Source of the DNA: Aurantiochytrium sp. KH105
Lineage: Eukaryota > Sar > Bigyra > Thraustochytrida > Thraustochytriidae
Direction of reading: 5' to 3'
Length of the DNA stretch: 64,000 bases
NCBI GenBank assembly: GCA_003116975.1
Contig: BGKB01000177.1
Span: 1 to 64,000, forward strand
Below the pieces are notes generated by a model, which was not told where the DNA came from, did no database searches, and saw nothing but the letters and a program-made list of their open reading frames with translations. This document shows, piece by piece, positions 42,375 to 51,195 of the stretch; position 1 is the stretch's first letter; the number at the start of each line of letters is the position of its first letter. The position numbers were made by a program, and so were the translations under genes.

Positions 42375-43520
42375 GTGATCAAGATGGACCTCGCGGCGCG
42401 TGAAGCGGAGCTGCTTGCGCTCGACGCGCAGCTGGAGGCGAAGCAGCGCGAGGCTGTTCGCGAGGCAGACGCCACGCTCGAAGCGCAAGCAGCGCGGCTC
42501 GACGCGATTCTGGGCCGTGGAGCCACCGGCGACGATCTCGGGCTCGGGCACCAGCACGAGGAGCGCGAGCGAGAGCAAGCGCAAGAGTACGGAGACGGCG
42601 GCCACGCCGAGGACGAGTACCCCGCGTCAGCGAGGAGCCGCGAGGAAAAGTCAGACCGTGGCCCCTCATCGCGACGTTTGGTGCCAGGAAAGCCTGCACG
42701 AAAACGGCCGGGTTCCAGACGGCGTGACGGTGTGGCACTGGCGTCTCCAAAGAGTGGCGACAGCGGCGAGAATGTGCTTCGCAATGGCAACAACAACAAC
42801 AACAATAGTAACAGCAGCAGTGGTGGCAAGATTCACAGCAATGAGGGTCGCATGGAGGGTCGCGAACGTGAGGGTCCTCACGACGATTCTTCGAGATCGC
42901 CACGAGAGATGGGCCCCGATGCTGTGATTCGTCTGCAGCGCGCCAAGCTCAAAGTTCTTTCTGATGACCTCAAAAAAGCCGAGGCGCGTATCAAGGTGCT
43001 CGCCAACGACAGCCTTTCGCACAAGAAAAAGGCCAAGGAAACGCTTGAGGAAAACGCGAGGCTCAAGAAACGCGTGCAGTCGCTTGAGGGCAGCAAAGAC
43101 AAGGACCGCGCCGAAAGCACGAAGCTGCGCAATCGCGTTGCCGAGCTCGAGCTGCAGCTCGCAACTGTGACAAAAGAGCTCAAAGATACGGGACGTGCAG
43201 TCAAACAAGTGGAGAACGAGGGCAACTCAAAGGATGTCCGACTGAACCGCGCGCTCGAGGAGATCGACCGACTGAAAGAAAAGCTGCGCGACGCCGACAC
43301 TGCGCGGCGAGAGGATGTCGATGGATCTGATGCCGAACTGAAGCGAATTCGTGGCGAAACGAAACGGCTCGAGCGGCAAAAGGCAGAGCTTCTTGCTGCC
43401 TTCAAGAAGCAGCTCAAACTTATTGACGTGCTCAAGCGGCAGAAAATTCATCTCGAGGCTGCACAAATGCTTTCCTTTACGGAGGAAGAGTTTTCTCGCA
43501 CACTCGCAGCCCATCAATAA
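42375..43520 (+). CDS. TEX9: TEX9-like coiled-coil protein
   Basis: A 381-residue protein made of a short N-terminal helix (LAAREAELLALDAQLEAKQREA), a disordered linker with poly-Asn (about 136-146), and a continuous coiled coil from about 178 to 360. The C-terminal block, KKQLKLIDVLKRQKIHLEAAQMLSFTEEEF (broken here as QLKLIDVLKRQKIHLEA and AQMLSFTEEEF), is characteristic of TEX9, a conserved protein of ciliated eukaryotes linked to centrioles or flagella. The N-terminal element also fits the family. Met4 is an alternative start. With the SPAG17-like gene it supports a flagellated life stage. Confidence 0.7.
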   Translation: MIKMDLAAREAELLALDAQLEAKQREAVREADATLEAQAARLDAILGRGATGDDLGLGHQHEEREREQAQEYGDGGHAEDEYPASARSREEKSDRGPSSRRLVPGKPARKRPGSRRRDGVALASPKSGDSGENVLRNGNNNNNNSNSSSGGKIHSNEGRMEGREREGPHDDSSRSPREMGPDAVIRLQRAKLKVLSDDLKKAEARIKVLANDSLSHKKKAKETLEENARLKKRVQSLEGSKDKDRAESTKLRNRVAELELQLATVTKELKDTGRAVKQVENEGNSKDVRLNRALEEIDRLKEKLRDADTARREDVDGSDAELKRIRGETKRLERQKAELLAAFKKQLKLIDVLKRQKIHLEAAQMLSFTEEEFSRTLAAHQ

Positions 43521-43890
43521 TGTATCATGTATCGAGCAAGTTGGTTTTGTCGCTCTAGAAGATCAATGATGTTTCGATCGTTTGTATTGATGGGTGGCCG
43601 AGCGAATCAAGCACAAAGTAGGGGACTTTACCTTTTCCCTTTCCTTGGTATACCCCAAAAGATCCGAATGGGAAAAAGAGAAGGAGGATCAGGAAGAGGA
43701 AGAGGTAAAAAATGAATATGTTTGTGTGGACTTGAAGCCGATTCCGACTTGTCCTTGGTGTCTCTCTGTCTTTGTTATCGCCCTGACTCACAGAGAGAGA
43801 AAATGTGAGAGAGAGACCCAAGTGTGTGTCGGAAGGTCCTAGTGGACTGAGGATGCGGATAGAGGCGTTTGCGAGATAAGTACACTCGAC
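43521..43890. other. Convergent 3' intergenic region
   Basis: Between TEX9-like and carbonic anhydrase stops. Purine-rich and without a gene. Confidence 0.45.
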
Positions 43891-44984
43891 TTAGACGTCC
43901 CGCTTCTTGCCATCCCAAAAGCCGGCCTGTTCCGGAATGGTGGCCTCCTTGTAAGACTCGCGACGCGTGATCCAGTCCGGAAGACGGTAGAGATCGTACA
44001 GCTCGCGGTAAATTTCTGTGATGCAAGAGAGTTTTTTTGATATACACTGTGAGTCAACAAGAGCACGAGGACAAGTTGTTGTTTTTTTTTGCTGGTTTGG
44101 AGACACCAGCCAAGAGCGCTGAAAAACGTACCGACCTCCTTTTTGAAGTCAAGCGGGAGCTTCTTGAGAATTCCGTTTGCCGGGTCAAAGACGAGACCAT
44201 GGATGCGCGGCAGCGCAAAAGAAAAGTGGTTCTCCGTGTAAGTCTTGACGCGGCGGCGCTGGACGGGACCGAGCTTGTAGAGGTTCAGGCACTGCTCGAC
44301 AACGTTGAGCTCGACGAGACGACGCTGGCGCGCTTCGCCATCATCGATCTCCTGGAGCTCTTCGCGGTGCAGGCGAGCGACGTCGCGAATGCTGCGCAGC
44401 CAGTTCTCTACGAGACCGAGACCGCCGTCCTCGGGGCGTGCGATGGAGCCACGCACGGCGCCGCAGTCGTAGTGACCGCAGACGACAATATGCGGGACGT
44501 GAAGGTGGTTGACGGCAAAATCAACAACCGTAAGGACGTTGAGATCAGAGCTGGACACCTGGTTGCCCACGTTGCGATGAACAAAAAGCTTGCCGTAGTC
44601 GAGACCCATGAGGCGCGAGGGATCGACGCGGGCATCGGAGCAGCCAATGTAGAGGTAGCGGGGCTTTTGCTTGCCGCCCACACGCTTGAAGAACTCCGGG
44701 TCCTCCTTGTTCATGCGATCGACCCAGGCCTTGTTGGCAGCGAGCACGTCGGCAAGCTCCGGGTGTGAGCCCATGAGCTCCGGGTACTCGTTCATCATGT
44801 TCTCATCCTCCTTGGAGATGTACTCGTCAATCTTCTCCGCGAGGATCGAGTTCGGCTCGTCGTGGTGGCCATTGCACTTTGCCACCGTCGGGCTGGCGTG
44901 GATGGCGCGGAGCCCGGTCGCGCGCAGCGGCTGCTGCGTCGCGAGCAGCGTGCTCGAGGCACGGCGCAGCATGTTCTGCAGCAT
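43891..44984 (-). CDS. Beta-carbonic anhydrase, mitochondrial, two exons
   Basis: Interconverts CO2 and bicarbonate. Exons are 44984-44132 and 44015-43891; the 116-nt intron has a GTACGT donor and a CACAG acceptor. The spliced product is 325 residues. The first ~35 (MLQNMLRRASSTLLATQQPL) form a mitochondrial presequence, which favours this ATG over one 52 codons upstream. Beta-class residues are Cys115 and the Asp117-Arg119 dyad in YIGCSDARVDP, and His171 and Cys174 in CGHYDCGAVRG. The C-terminal exon supplies EIYRELYDLYRLPDWITRRE and ends GFWDGKKRDV. Reading through the intron instead gives a Ser/Lys-rich tail unlike the family. One exon boundary is an inference from splice consensus and frame. 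Confidence 0.88.
44016..44131 (-). other. Carbonic anhydrase intron
   Basis: 116 nt, donor GTACGT, acceptor TTGCATCACAG. Splicing joins KKEV to EIYREL in frame. Confidence 0.8.
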
Positions 44985-46604
44985 CCTGATTCGACCTCTC
45001 GTCGGTGGTTTGCGAGTTTGCTGGTCTTCCCTTTTCTTTCTTTGCCTCTCCTTTGTCTCCCTCCCTACGCCTCTTGCGCAATGCCACGTATGTATCTGAA
45101 CCACGAACGAGTAGTCGTCACACCACGCACAACATTCCATCCCAAAGCGAGCGTGCGTGCATCGATCCAGCGATCGATCAATCGATCAGCCACCAATGAA
45201 GTGCGCATCATCACCACCCGTATCGGTCAGTGCGCGAGCGGTGGGGTCAGCAGCCCGTAGTAGCAACAACAAAAGAAGATGTCCGTCAGTCCTCCGTCCA
45301 GGTCCACCACATCGCGTCCTCCCTCTCTCTCCAGGCCTCATCTGCTTCCTCGGCCTCGGCCCCCTTCCCCAACACCAAACATCCCTGCGTCCATCCATCC
45401 ATCCACCATCACCGATCGAGCTAGCGATCGAGCGACCGACCGAGCGATCGAGCGATCGATCGACGGTCGACGCCGATCGCAGCAGACGTCGCGCCGCACG
45501 GGTCTCGTCGCCATCCATGCGAGTGAGCAGCAGCAGCAGCTGCAGGCGGAGCTAGCTAGCTCGCTCCCTGGCAGGCAGGCAGGCAGGGCTCCCGATGCCG
45601 CTCCAGGCTCCTCCGCTTCCTGCCAGACTGCTCTTTGCTTTGCTTCTCTCATTCCAAGACCAGCTGGCCTGGGAGAAAGAAAGGAAGAAAGAGGGAGCGA
45701 GGGCCTCGTCCGCCGCCGCCGGACTGGGCTCGGAGCGGAGCGGAGGCCCGTCCGCGGCGCAGCGGCGTCCTCGTGCGCGCGCGAGGTCCGACGGCAGCAG
45801 GCCCCGCGAAGCCAAGCCAAGCCAAGCCAAGCCAAGCCAAGCCAAGCCGCGTGAGTCGAGTCGAGCCGAGCGGGAGCGAAGCGAAGCGAGCGCTCTTTGT
45901 TCCCGTATCCATCCCTCCATCCCTCCATCCGTTCGCGCCTCCCTCCGCGTACGCCGGCGAGCGTCTCCGCCGCGGCGCGCCCTGCCGCGGCTCTCCGTCT
46001 CTCCCTCGCGCGCGCGGCCTCCCTCCTCCCGGTCGCACGCACCTGCGCCGCGCCGTTGCGGGTCTGCTGCCGCCGCGGCGTGCCATGGCGACGATGCTCC
46101 AATGCAGCGCGATGCGGGCCTCCTTTTTGCACGTTGCCGGCGCGGGGGGACTCGGCAGGAACCGTGAGGCGGCGCCTGCGATGTTTTCCGCGGCGCGCGG
46201 CTCGCGCCCGGTCCTGCCCGCCTGCCTTGCCAGCGCTGCGCCGGCGCCGGCGGAGAACGACTGACTCGCAGAAGGCTGGGACGGGCTGGGCTCGGCTCGG
46301 CTTGGATTGGCTTGGCTTGGCTTGGGGGCTCTTGGGGGCGCGGCAGGGAGAAGATGCAGAAAGGTCGAGGGCGCACACCGGGGTGCGCGCGAGGACCAGA
46401 GAAGCTGAGAGAGGGGTGGAGCTCGTCGTCAAATTTCTGAGGATAGATCTGAAGGGGCGCGCGCTCGCGAGGCCTCGTGGGCGCCAGGAAAGAGTCAGAG
46501 AAGCGGCGACGCGGGGGCGAAAGTCTGCGACAGAACCGACTCTGCTGGCTGCCTGCCTGCCTGCGCACGCGCGCGTGGACGGTCGGACGAGCAAGCAAGC
46601 GGCG
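44985..46604. promoter_or_regulatory. Long divergent upstream region, carbonic anhydrase / START gene
   Basis: About 1.6 kb with GATC arrays (45170-45185, 45420-45470), an ATCC array (45390-45403), an AGGC run (45573-45588) and an AAGCC array of about seven units (45811-45848). Frames of up to 500 codons cross it on both strands, but their translations are Arg/Pro/Ser/Ala low complexity. No gene supported. Confidence 0.55.
45811..45848. repeat. (AAGCC)n array, about 7 copies
   Basis: Perfect pentanucleotide array in the carbonic anhydrase/START upstream region. Confidence 0.9.
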
Positions 46605-47564
46605 ATGGAGGCGCAGCGAGCACTCGTCGAAGCCTGGGGAAGCCCGCTGCTGCCCGAGGGCAAGGAGGACGTCGTGCAAAAGGAGATTGACACGCTCGAT
46701 GAACTCGACCCCGAGAGTCCAGCCTGGCGCAAGGTCGGCGAAATAGGAGGCTTCAAGTACTATGTGCCGCGAAAGAGCACAGATCTCGCCGAGCTTCAGT
46801 GCTGGGCCGAAGGCGTCTTTGACTTCTCGCTCACCACGCTCGTTGATTTGCTCGCAGACAAGTCCATTGCCAAACGTCTCGACCCCAACATTGACGCGGT
46901 GCGCACCCTTGAGGAAATTAACAACCACAATCGTGTCGCCCACGTGCTCATGAAACCCATGTACTTTACCGCCCCGCGCGACTCCGTCTCGCACGAGCAT
47001 TGGCAAACCACGAGCGACGGCGTCATGTACCGCATCAGCTTCCCCGTAGACCATCCCGCCGAACCCCAGAGCCAGGACGTCTCGAAACGTGTCCGAGCAT
47101 TGGCTCGAAGTTGCGCCCGCATCCAGCCAGACCCCCTCGACCCCAACAAAACGTACTATCGCATCAATGTTTCCATCGATGTCCGTCTAGACATGGTACC
47201 CAAATGGATCCAGCGTACCTTTGGATCCCAGGCACAAAAGATGAACGCGCAAAACTTTGCAAGTAATCTTGACAAGCTCAACAAGATTGGCCGTGCCAAA
47301 ATTCGTGGAAAACCTCCATCTCCAGTCTCGCACATTGTACTCAACGAGGGTGGCATGCTTTCCTTTGAAGCCCAGGCAATGCTCGCCCAAGAGAGAATAA
47401 TCAAGAAGAAGCGACATCAGACGCAAACGCCGCACGACGACGACATTGAGCCGTGGTCTGACCTTCGTCCATTAGATATCTTCATTGCTATCTCTGTTGC
47501 CTCAACCTATTGCGCCGCGCTCTTTCTGCAGCATCATACGTACGCTTCAGGAGAGCTTCTCTGA
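46605..47564 (+). CDS. START-domain lipid-transfer protein with C-terminal anchor
   Basis: 319 residues. I place the start at 46605 (MEAQRALVEAWGS). The open frame extends 236 codons upstream but is Arg/Ser/Pro low complexity. A START-like lipid-binding domain covers about 45-240: WRKVGEIGGFKYYVPRKS at the start, then VFDFSLTTLVDLLADKS, HVLMKPMYFTAPRDSV and YYRINVSIDVRLDMVPKWI in the C-terminal helix region. A short basic linker follows, then a hydrophobic segment at about 289-310 (IFIAISVASTYCAALFL). This suggests tail anchoring to an organelle membrane, as expected for lipid transfer at contact sites. The ligand is not predictable. Confidence 0.75.
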   Translation: MEAQRALVEAWGSPLLPEGKEDVVQKEIDTLDELDPESPAWRKVGEIGGFKYYVPRKSTDLAELQCWAEGVFDFSLTTLVDLLADKSIAKRLDPNIDAVRTLEEINNHNRVAHVLMKPMYFTAPRDSVSHEHWQTTSDGVMYRISFPVDHPAEPQSQDVSKRVRALARSCARIQPDPLDPNKTYYRINVSIDVRLDMVPKWIQRTFGSQAQKMNAQNFASNLDKLNKIGRAKIRGKPPSPVSHIVLNEGGMLSFEAQAMLAQERIIKKKRHQTQTPHDDDIEPWSDLRPLDIFIAISVASTYCAALFLQHHTYASGELL

Positions 47565-48343
47565 CACTATTTGAAAATTGTCCAATGCGAAAGGAAAGTC
47601 TGTGGTCAAAAGCTCAATGCATACCCAAAAATGTTTTGTTTTGTTTTCCATCTGAAATGAAATTGAGCACGCGCTTATTGTATGATCAGAGACTTTTCTT
47701 CACTGTTACCACTGTTCTTTTATTCATGCGCACGGTATACCTCCTTGTCGTCACTTCTGAAAGGTCGCAAAACGATGTTGTTTCAGCTCTGATACATAAC
47801 ATTTTAGTCTACCACCGGTCACTCACTGGCTGACGTTGGGAAGAGAGTCATCGATTCAATCAGGATGAAGAAAAAATAGCGGGTTACCTTGTGGTGCTGA
47901 AGACTTCGCAGCCTAAAATTGTTCCTGGCACGGAAGACGAAGTAAAAAGAAAATGCACGAGGGAGGAGACCGAAGCAAAGGTATTCTCGCGGCCTTCAGC
48001 AGGAGTATTTCCGATAATGTTAAGATCTTTTCCGTCTTGTCCAGCCGCAAAAGACAGTCTCCATTTTGGCTCTAGCATCTCGCTTCGACCGCCACGTGCA
48101 GCTAGAGAAACGTTCGCAACACACATGGAGGATGTCTCCACTTTTTGCTGGACTCCACACCCCATGCCAGTGGAATTCTCAGAGGAGTTGAGGCAATGCC
48201 GAGCCTTCGCTCTCGACAACTTTAAATAGAGATGAGTGCTTGCAAAATGGATTGTCAAAGGTTGGGCGGCCATAGTGAAAGAATAAAATTATGCTGAGCG
48301 AAAACAAATGCACCAGCTCAGACTGTAGAGAAGAATGAAAGGC
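47565..48343. other. Convergent 3' intergenic region
   Basis: Between the START gene and the PH-Sec14 gene. Short frames on both strands near 47884-48273 have no family resemblance. AT-richer than coding DNA. Confidence 0.5.
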
Positions 48344-50518
48344 CTATCTGGAGAGAAGTGAGGCACCTTCATCGTCGAGAAAGGGACCTTGGCAAGGTAC
48401 TCTTGATGGGCAGTAGATGTCGCCATCTTCCTTGACATTGCCGCCGTAGGCAGCTGGGGTCTGGTCCGGCCCGTGAATCGAGCGGATCTGTTTCTGGCAG
48501 GCTCTGACGTTGGAGCCTCCAATCCAGATTTTATTGAGCACGCGCTCAGGAAAGAAAGGTTGGAAAAGGGTCCAGAGCGAATTAAAGAGCCAGGGCGCGT
48601 TCACCACAGTGACATGCGCGAGAACTTCGGGGTAGCCGTCGAGAAGTTTGCCAACGTAGCGACGCGCAAGAGAGAGCGCAGTATTCACGGGCAGCTGTTT
48701 GCTCATCGAAAAGCCTTCGAGATCCATGACAATCGAGATTTGCGCGGGAATTGTACGTCCAGAAGATTCAAAGTGCGCCTCAAGATCCTTGAGAATCATC
48801 TCGAACAGCCAGACCCCCGCGCGAAAGAGCATCTCACCGTCGTTGTTGAGTTTCTTGAACATGAGGCGGTGATTGAGCCGACCAACACGCAAGAAAACGG
48901 CAAGACGGCCATCCTCGTCATGAAAGTACCAGGGCAACCGATCGCTTCTGTCGAGAATGCGATCGATGATGTCAGGACTTCCAAAGTACTCTAGCATCCA
49001 ACGAGGCAAGTCGAACTCTTCGTGAATTTCTGCAGCCCGATATTCGATGCGCCAGGCGAGAGAAGTGCGCAAAAGTTTTTCCGCCTTGCGTAAATTGAGG
49101 TTGCGGGCGCGTAGAAATCGAACGAGGCGAAAGTTCTCGTCAATGTAGCGCTTATAGATTCCCAACGCATACGGGTCTCGGGTGATTCTGGGGTTCGTCA
49201 AGTCCGACACGCGCTCGCGAAGCTCCTTGATGAGCGTCTTTTCCACAAGCGTAAACTCGATGCCATCGCCGACATCCTCCGCCGATACTTTGTTAAAGCC
49301 CTCATCCTCCTCGTCGTCGTCATCGTTCTCGTCGCTGGCGTCGCCTCGAGCGATACTCTTGCCTCGACGCACGCTTTTGCGAGACTTGCCACCGTGCTTG
49401 GAATCCTGGCCATGATTACGCTGTGCCAAAAGGTCGATTGCTAACGCCTCTTGCATGGGAATGACGGCAACGTGTTCTAGAATTGTGGCATGACGCGTCT
49501 CGCGAAGAGCAATGAGGAGCACGGCAATGTGCAAAACGCTCGAGACGAGAATACCAGGTGCGATCCCCATGAAAACCATGAGTGCCAGAGAAAGCGCGAG
49601 AGACACCGCTGCAAGAAATCCAACAGCGATGGCATCGAGCTCGTTGCGCAGAGGATAAAAAGGATCGCGGCGCAAGACGACGAGGACGCCATCTTGCATC
49701 ATGTCTGGATCGAGGAGGGCAACGCGAAATGCGCCGTCCGAGTTTTGCGAATAGGATGAGATTGGTCTGGATGTAAGCGTGCCAACGGGACGCCCGATGC
49801 GTGTCATCTCAATTTGCACCCGCGCGGAAGGCGGAATGTTACCAAGACCAATACGTGTGCCGTAAAGTCGTTTTGTTTCAAAGAGCGGTTTGCGCGTAGA
49901 TTTGCGCGAGCGCGTGATGCGCAGCCTCTGAACGCCAAGACCAGGGTCTCGCAGCGAGTCGCCGGCCTCGCTCTCGAGGACCCTCGCGTCTTTCCAGCCA
50001 TCGGAAATGGAAAGTCCCGTGATTGATGAACCCTCGCCGTCAAAGGCTTGCTGTGCCTGGCCGTCAAAGGGGCCTGCGTACATGCCTTGAACCCAGCGCT
50101 GCGCGGTATCGGCATCATTGGCGCGCAGAATGATTTCATTCTTCACGATGGCACTATAGGCTCGCGCAACCCAAGTCGGAGAGCGAACGATGGCTTCGGC
50201 ATCTTCGGACCGCTTGCGATCGCCCATGTTGATGATGATGTCGCGGCCGTTCACCTCGACTTCATCGACAGACCACAAATTGATGGAGCTTTGTACGAGC
50301 TCTTGGAATTCGGTCTGCGAACGGGGCTTTCGCTTCATGCTCGAGAGGTACCTGTCGTGAAGGATGAACCATTTCTTCGTCCACGACCTCGCGGACTTTT
50401 GCAAAAGGTATCCCTGGACAGCTGTTCTTGGGTCAAAGGTCGCGGCGAACTCGAGTTTCTTTCGCGTTGACTTGCTCACGCGCCGTTTGTTCGTGGTCGT
50501 GCGCGCCACCGCGGACAT
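48344..50518 (-). CDS. PH - transmembrane - Sec14 (CRAL-TRIO) protein, 724 aa
   Basis: Likely a membrane-tethered phosphoinositide/lipid-transfer protein. A PH domain occupies about 33-155 (VQGYLLQKSARSWTKKWFILH with the usual basic first loop, and ANDADTAQRWVQGMYAG with the C-terminal Trp). A basic region and an ISSYSQNSDGAF segment follow. Two adjacent membrane helices or a hairpin lie at about 295-345 (VGFLAAVSLALSLALMVF, VSSVLHIAVLLIAL). After a Lys/Asp-rich linker comes the CRAL-TRIO N region (RYIDENFRLVRFLRARNL, KAEKLLRTSLAWR). The Sec14 lipid-binding fold runs at about 545-700 (QISIVMDLEGFS, YPEVLAHVTVVNAPWLFNSLWTLFQPF). PH plus Sec14 is known, but a hairpin between them is unusual. 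Tandem with the VOC gene. Confidence 0.83.
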   Translation of the reverse strand: MSAVARTTTNKRRVSKSTRKKLEFAATFDPRTAVQGYLLQKSARSWTKKWFILHDRYLSSMKRKPRSQTEFQELVQSSINLWSVDEVEVNGRDIIINMGDRKRSEDAEAIVRSPTWVARAYSAIVKNEIILRANDADTAQRWVQGMYAGPFDGQAQQAFDGEGSSITGLSISDGWKDARVLESEAGDSLRDPGLGVQRLRITRSRKSTRKPLFETKRLYGTRIGLGNIPPSARVQIEMTRIGRPVGTLTSRPISSYSQNSDGAFRVALLDPDMMQDGVLVVLRRDPFYPLRNELDAIAVGFLAAVSLALSLALMVFMGIAPGILVSSVLHIAVLLIALRETRHATILEHVAVIPMQEALAIDLLAQRNHGQDSKHGGKSRKSVRRGKSIARGDASDENDDDDEEDEGFNKVSAEDVGDGIEFTLVEKTLIKELRERVSDLTNPRITRDPYALGIYKRYIDENFRLVRFLRARNLNLRKAEKLLRTSLAWRIEYRAAEIHEEFDLPRWMLEYFGSPDIIDRILDRSDRLPWYFHDEDGRLAVFLRVGRLNHRLMFKKLNNDGEMLFRAGVWLFEMILKDLEAHFESSGRTIPAQISIVMDLEGFSMSKQLPVNTALSLARRYVGKLLDGYPEVLAHVTVVNAPWLFNSLWTLFQPFFPERVLNKIWIGGSNVRACQKQIRSIHGPDQTPAAYGGNVKEDGDIYCPSRVPCQGPFLDDEGASLLSR

Positions 50519-51195
50519 GTTGTGCTGTTACGTTGCGAGGTGCAGGCGAGTGCGGTCGGTATGCGACGCGTCGAGATACTGCAGACGTCCAAGGGTGATG
50601 CAGCGATGCAGCTTTGCAGTCGACGGCACGCTTCAGATAGAACCCTAGCAAGCAAGCAAGCAAGCCAGCCAGCCAGTACGAGAAGCCCTTTTGGTTGGCG
50701 CAATGCGACGTTCGCTGGGATGTGTTTTGCACTGCACGTGCTGCCGACCGTCTGTGTACTTCTCCGTCTTGCCGACGCAACGACTGACTAAGAGGGGGCA
50801 CAGGGCAGGAGCGGCTCGCGCAGCTGGACAGGGCTTGGCCTTGACTCCGTGAGGCTCGCGCCCTTGGCGCACTGCAAAAGCGGCGCCACAGCACCGCAAC
50901 AATGCGCGCGTGTCCAGCTGCAGCATGTGTCCAGCGCGAGACACTGGCACTGGAAGTAAAAGGGACAAAAAAATTATTTTTAGGGCGACAGGAACATCAA
51001 GGTGGGTCTCGGAAAGTAGGACCTTCAAGTTGTGCAAGAACACGACCTACACACCAGGCATAGCGAAAAAAGAAATGATTTAGTCACTGTAAAGACAAAG
51101 AAATGAGTTGGTCGACAAATTGATAAATGTCTGGCGAGACGGAGACTGGGATAGTCGCAGCGTACGGCGGGAACTTGGGGCTGGGCACCCAATTT
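50519..51195. other. Upstream region of the PH-Sec14 gene
   Basis: Lies between two minus-strand genes. Contains an AAGC to CAGC array (50646-50678). No gene. Confidence 0.5.

Noticed and set aside
45338-47054. Two minus-strand frames of 470-500 codons
   Set aside because: Antisense to the START gene and its upstream repeats; translations are low complexity with no domain.
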